This document shows, piece by piece, positions 62,602 through 64,000 of a stretch of 64,000 bases of DNA. This DNA is from an uncultured Pelagibacteraceae bacterium (GTDB taxonomy: Bacteria > Pseudomonadota > Alphaproteobacteria > Pelagibacterales > AG-422-B15). A program made the translations under genes and the position numbers. Numbering within the stretch: position 1 is the first letter of the stretch; each line of letters begins with the position of its first letter. The stretch spans positions 1 to 64,000 of the forward strand of contig CACIRX010000005.1 in assembly GCA_902589175.1 (NCBI GenBank), written 5' to 3'. The notes under the pieces were generated by a model. It made no database searches. It saw nothing but the letters and a program-made list of their open reading frames with translations, and had not been told where the DNA came from.

Positions 62602-62609
62602 TCAACACA

Positions 62610-63269
62610 ATGAAGAAATTATTTATTACAGTCACATTAATAGCATTACTCAGTTCTTCAGCATTCTCAAAAGCTGAAAATGTTTATGATCTTTTTGCAA
62701 CTGGAAAAAAAGAAGAAGCAATACAAGTTTTAAAAGACTTTGTGAATACAGAGTCAAATCCAGATGCAAAATATATTTTAGGACTTTTATATAACGATGC
62801 TTCATCTATAAACTTGTGTAAAATAGATGACTTTTGTGTAGATCAGAACGAGTCAAACTACAAAAAAGCATATGAGATTTTTTTAGATCTTTACGAAAAT
62901 GAGAACGACCCAAGAGCAGCGTATGCCATTGGAGAATATTACGACAATCACTGGGTATTTTGGCCAAACTATAAAAAAGCATTTAAGTATTATTTATTTG
63001 CTGCAGAGAGAGGTGTGCCCGAAGCTCAATATAATGTTGCAAACATGTACGAGTTTGGAGACGGAGTAAAAAAAGATCTTGTTCAATCAGTTAGATGGTA
63101 TTTGCAATGTAACAAGTCTTCATTATGTGGTGCAGGAAAAGAAGGAATTGATGACCTTATTGCAGAGCTAAGTCCTGATGAATTAAACTACGCACTGTCA
63201 CTTGTGGAAGATACAATTGAAGAAGTAGATATAAGAATAACTGCAGCACGAGCAATTGTGGTTCGGTAA
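62610..63269 (+). CDS. Sel1-repeat (TPR-like) secreted protein
   Basis: Signal peptide; AAERGVPEAQYNVANMYEFGDGVKKDLVQSVRWY Sel1 repeat. Confidence 0.82.
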   Translation: MKKLFITVTLIALLSSSAFSKAENVYDLFATGKKEEAIQVLKDFVNTESNPDAKYILGLLYNDASSINLCKIDDFCVDQNESNYKKAYEIFLDLYENENDPRAAYAIGEYYDNHWVFWPNYKKAFKYYLFAAERGVPEAQYNVANMYEFGDGVKKDLVQSVRWYLQCNKSSLCGAGKEGIDDLIAELSPDELNYALSLVEDTIEEVDIRITAARAIVVR

Positions 63270-63399
63270 TTAAAAGACACAATATATAGCGGTGTCAATT
63301 TGCCTTTTTTGTTTCTACTTTATTTGTTTCTCTTCGAATTAAAACTGTGATTATATTTTCCTTTATTTAATTAATTAAATCAAAAAGGATTAATCACTT

Positions 63400-64000
63400 A
63401 TGAATACAATGAGAATTAGTTTCCTTGGATTAGTTTGTTCAGTGTTGATGGTACCAGCTGCATTTGCTGGAACGTTGGACACTGTTAAATCACAAGGATT
63501 TTTCAACTGTGGTGTAAGTCAGGGAGTTCCTGGTTTTTCAAACCCAGATGCAGATGGAAACTGGAGTGGTATTGATGTAGACGTATGTCGTGCTGTCTCA
63601 GCTGCCATTTTTGGTGATCCAGATAAAGTAAAGTATGTACCTCTTACTGCGAAAGAGAGATTTACAGCACTTCAAGCTGGAGAAATTGACGTATTATCAC
63701 GAAACACTACTTGGACATTGTCACGTGACGCTCAAATTGGTTTAGAGTTTGCAGGCGTTAACTTCTATGATGGTCAAGGTTTCATGGTTAGAAAAGACTC
63801 AGGCATTACTAGTGCAATGGAACTAGATGGCGCAAGTGTTTGTACTAACCTTGGTACTACTACTGAATTAAATATGGCTGATTTTTTTAGAGCAAATGGC
63901 ATGGCTTATGAGCCAGTTGTTTTTGAAAAAGCTGACGAGGTTGTAAACGCTTATGACGAAGGTCGTTGCGATACTTATACAACTGATAAATCAGGTTTAG
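63400..64000 (+). CDS. General L-amino acid ABC transporter substrate-binding protein (AapJ-like), 3' truncated by window
   Basis: My translation from ATG 63400: signal peptide, GTLDTVKSQGFFNCGVSQGVPGFSNPDADGNWSGIDVDVCRAVSAAIFGD, EIDVLSRNTTWTLSRD; SD AAGGA upstream; not in the supplied ORF list. Confidence 0.9.
   Translation, partial: MNTMRISFLGLVCSVLMVPAAFAGTLDTVKSQGFFNCGVSQGVPGFSNPDADGNWSGIDVDVCRAVSAAIFGDPDKVKYVPLTAKERFTALQAGEIDVLSRNTTWTLSRDAQIGLEFAGVNFYDGQGFMVRKDSGITSAMELDGASVCTNLGTTTELNMADFFRANGMAYEPVVFEKADEVVNAYDEGRCDTYTTDKSGL

Noticed and set aside
63270-63330. GACAC..GTGTC hairpin with a later T run after the Sel1 gene as a terminator
   Set aside because: Five-bp stem with the T6 run 9 nt away; too weak to call.

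Overview
The window is an AT-rich, very gene-dense stretch of a streamlined alphaproteobacterial chromosome. The overall style resembles marine SAR11/AEGEAN-169-like genomes, but taxonomy is my inference. Content is mainly housekeeping: mgtE, panC, topA, plsY-pyrB-ruvX, gatCAB, slt, dapA-smpB-folK, rsh-pyrE-pdxJ-acpS-lepB-rnc-era-recO-parC, hemB, rpiB-glyA-nrdR-ribD-ribE-ribBA-ribH-nusB, hppA, plsX-ihfA-merR-rpmG, ctaA, metY, rplM-rpsI, argC-hom-glpX-recJ, alternative oxidase, photolyase-like protein, nhaD, thiBP, aguAB. There are four tRNAs (Ser-GCU, Glu-UUC, Pro-UGG, Arg-UCU), a clear TPP riboswitch and a probable SAM-II/SAM-V-type riboswitch. I see no CRISPR array, phage, IS element or defence island. 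The most interesting signals are: (1) glyA is split by a -1 shift exactly at an in-frame A_AAA_AAC slippery heptamer; (2) a SAM-like aptamer lies upstream of metY with a duplicated TGCGG that could form mutually exclusive antiterminator and terminator helices; (3) a tRNA-Pro / aguA-aguB-NDUFS4-like / tRNA-Arg / Sel1 string with 0-12 nt junctions resembles tRNA punctuation; (4) RibBA has a GTP cyclohydrolase II domain lacking its zinc cysteines; (5) thiBP is followed by an overlapping nhaD where thiQ would be expected; (6) all seven convergent junctions are compressed to between -12 and +11 bp.
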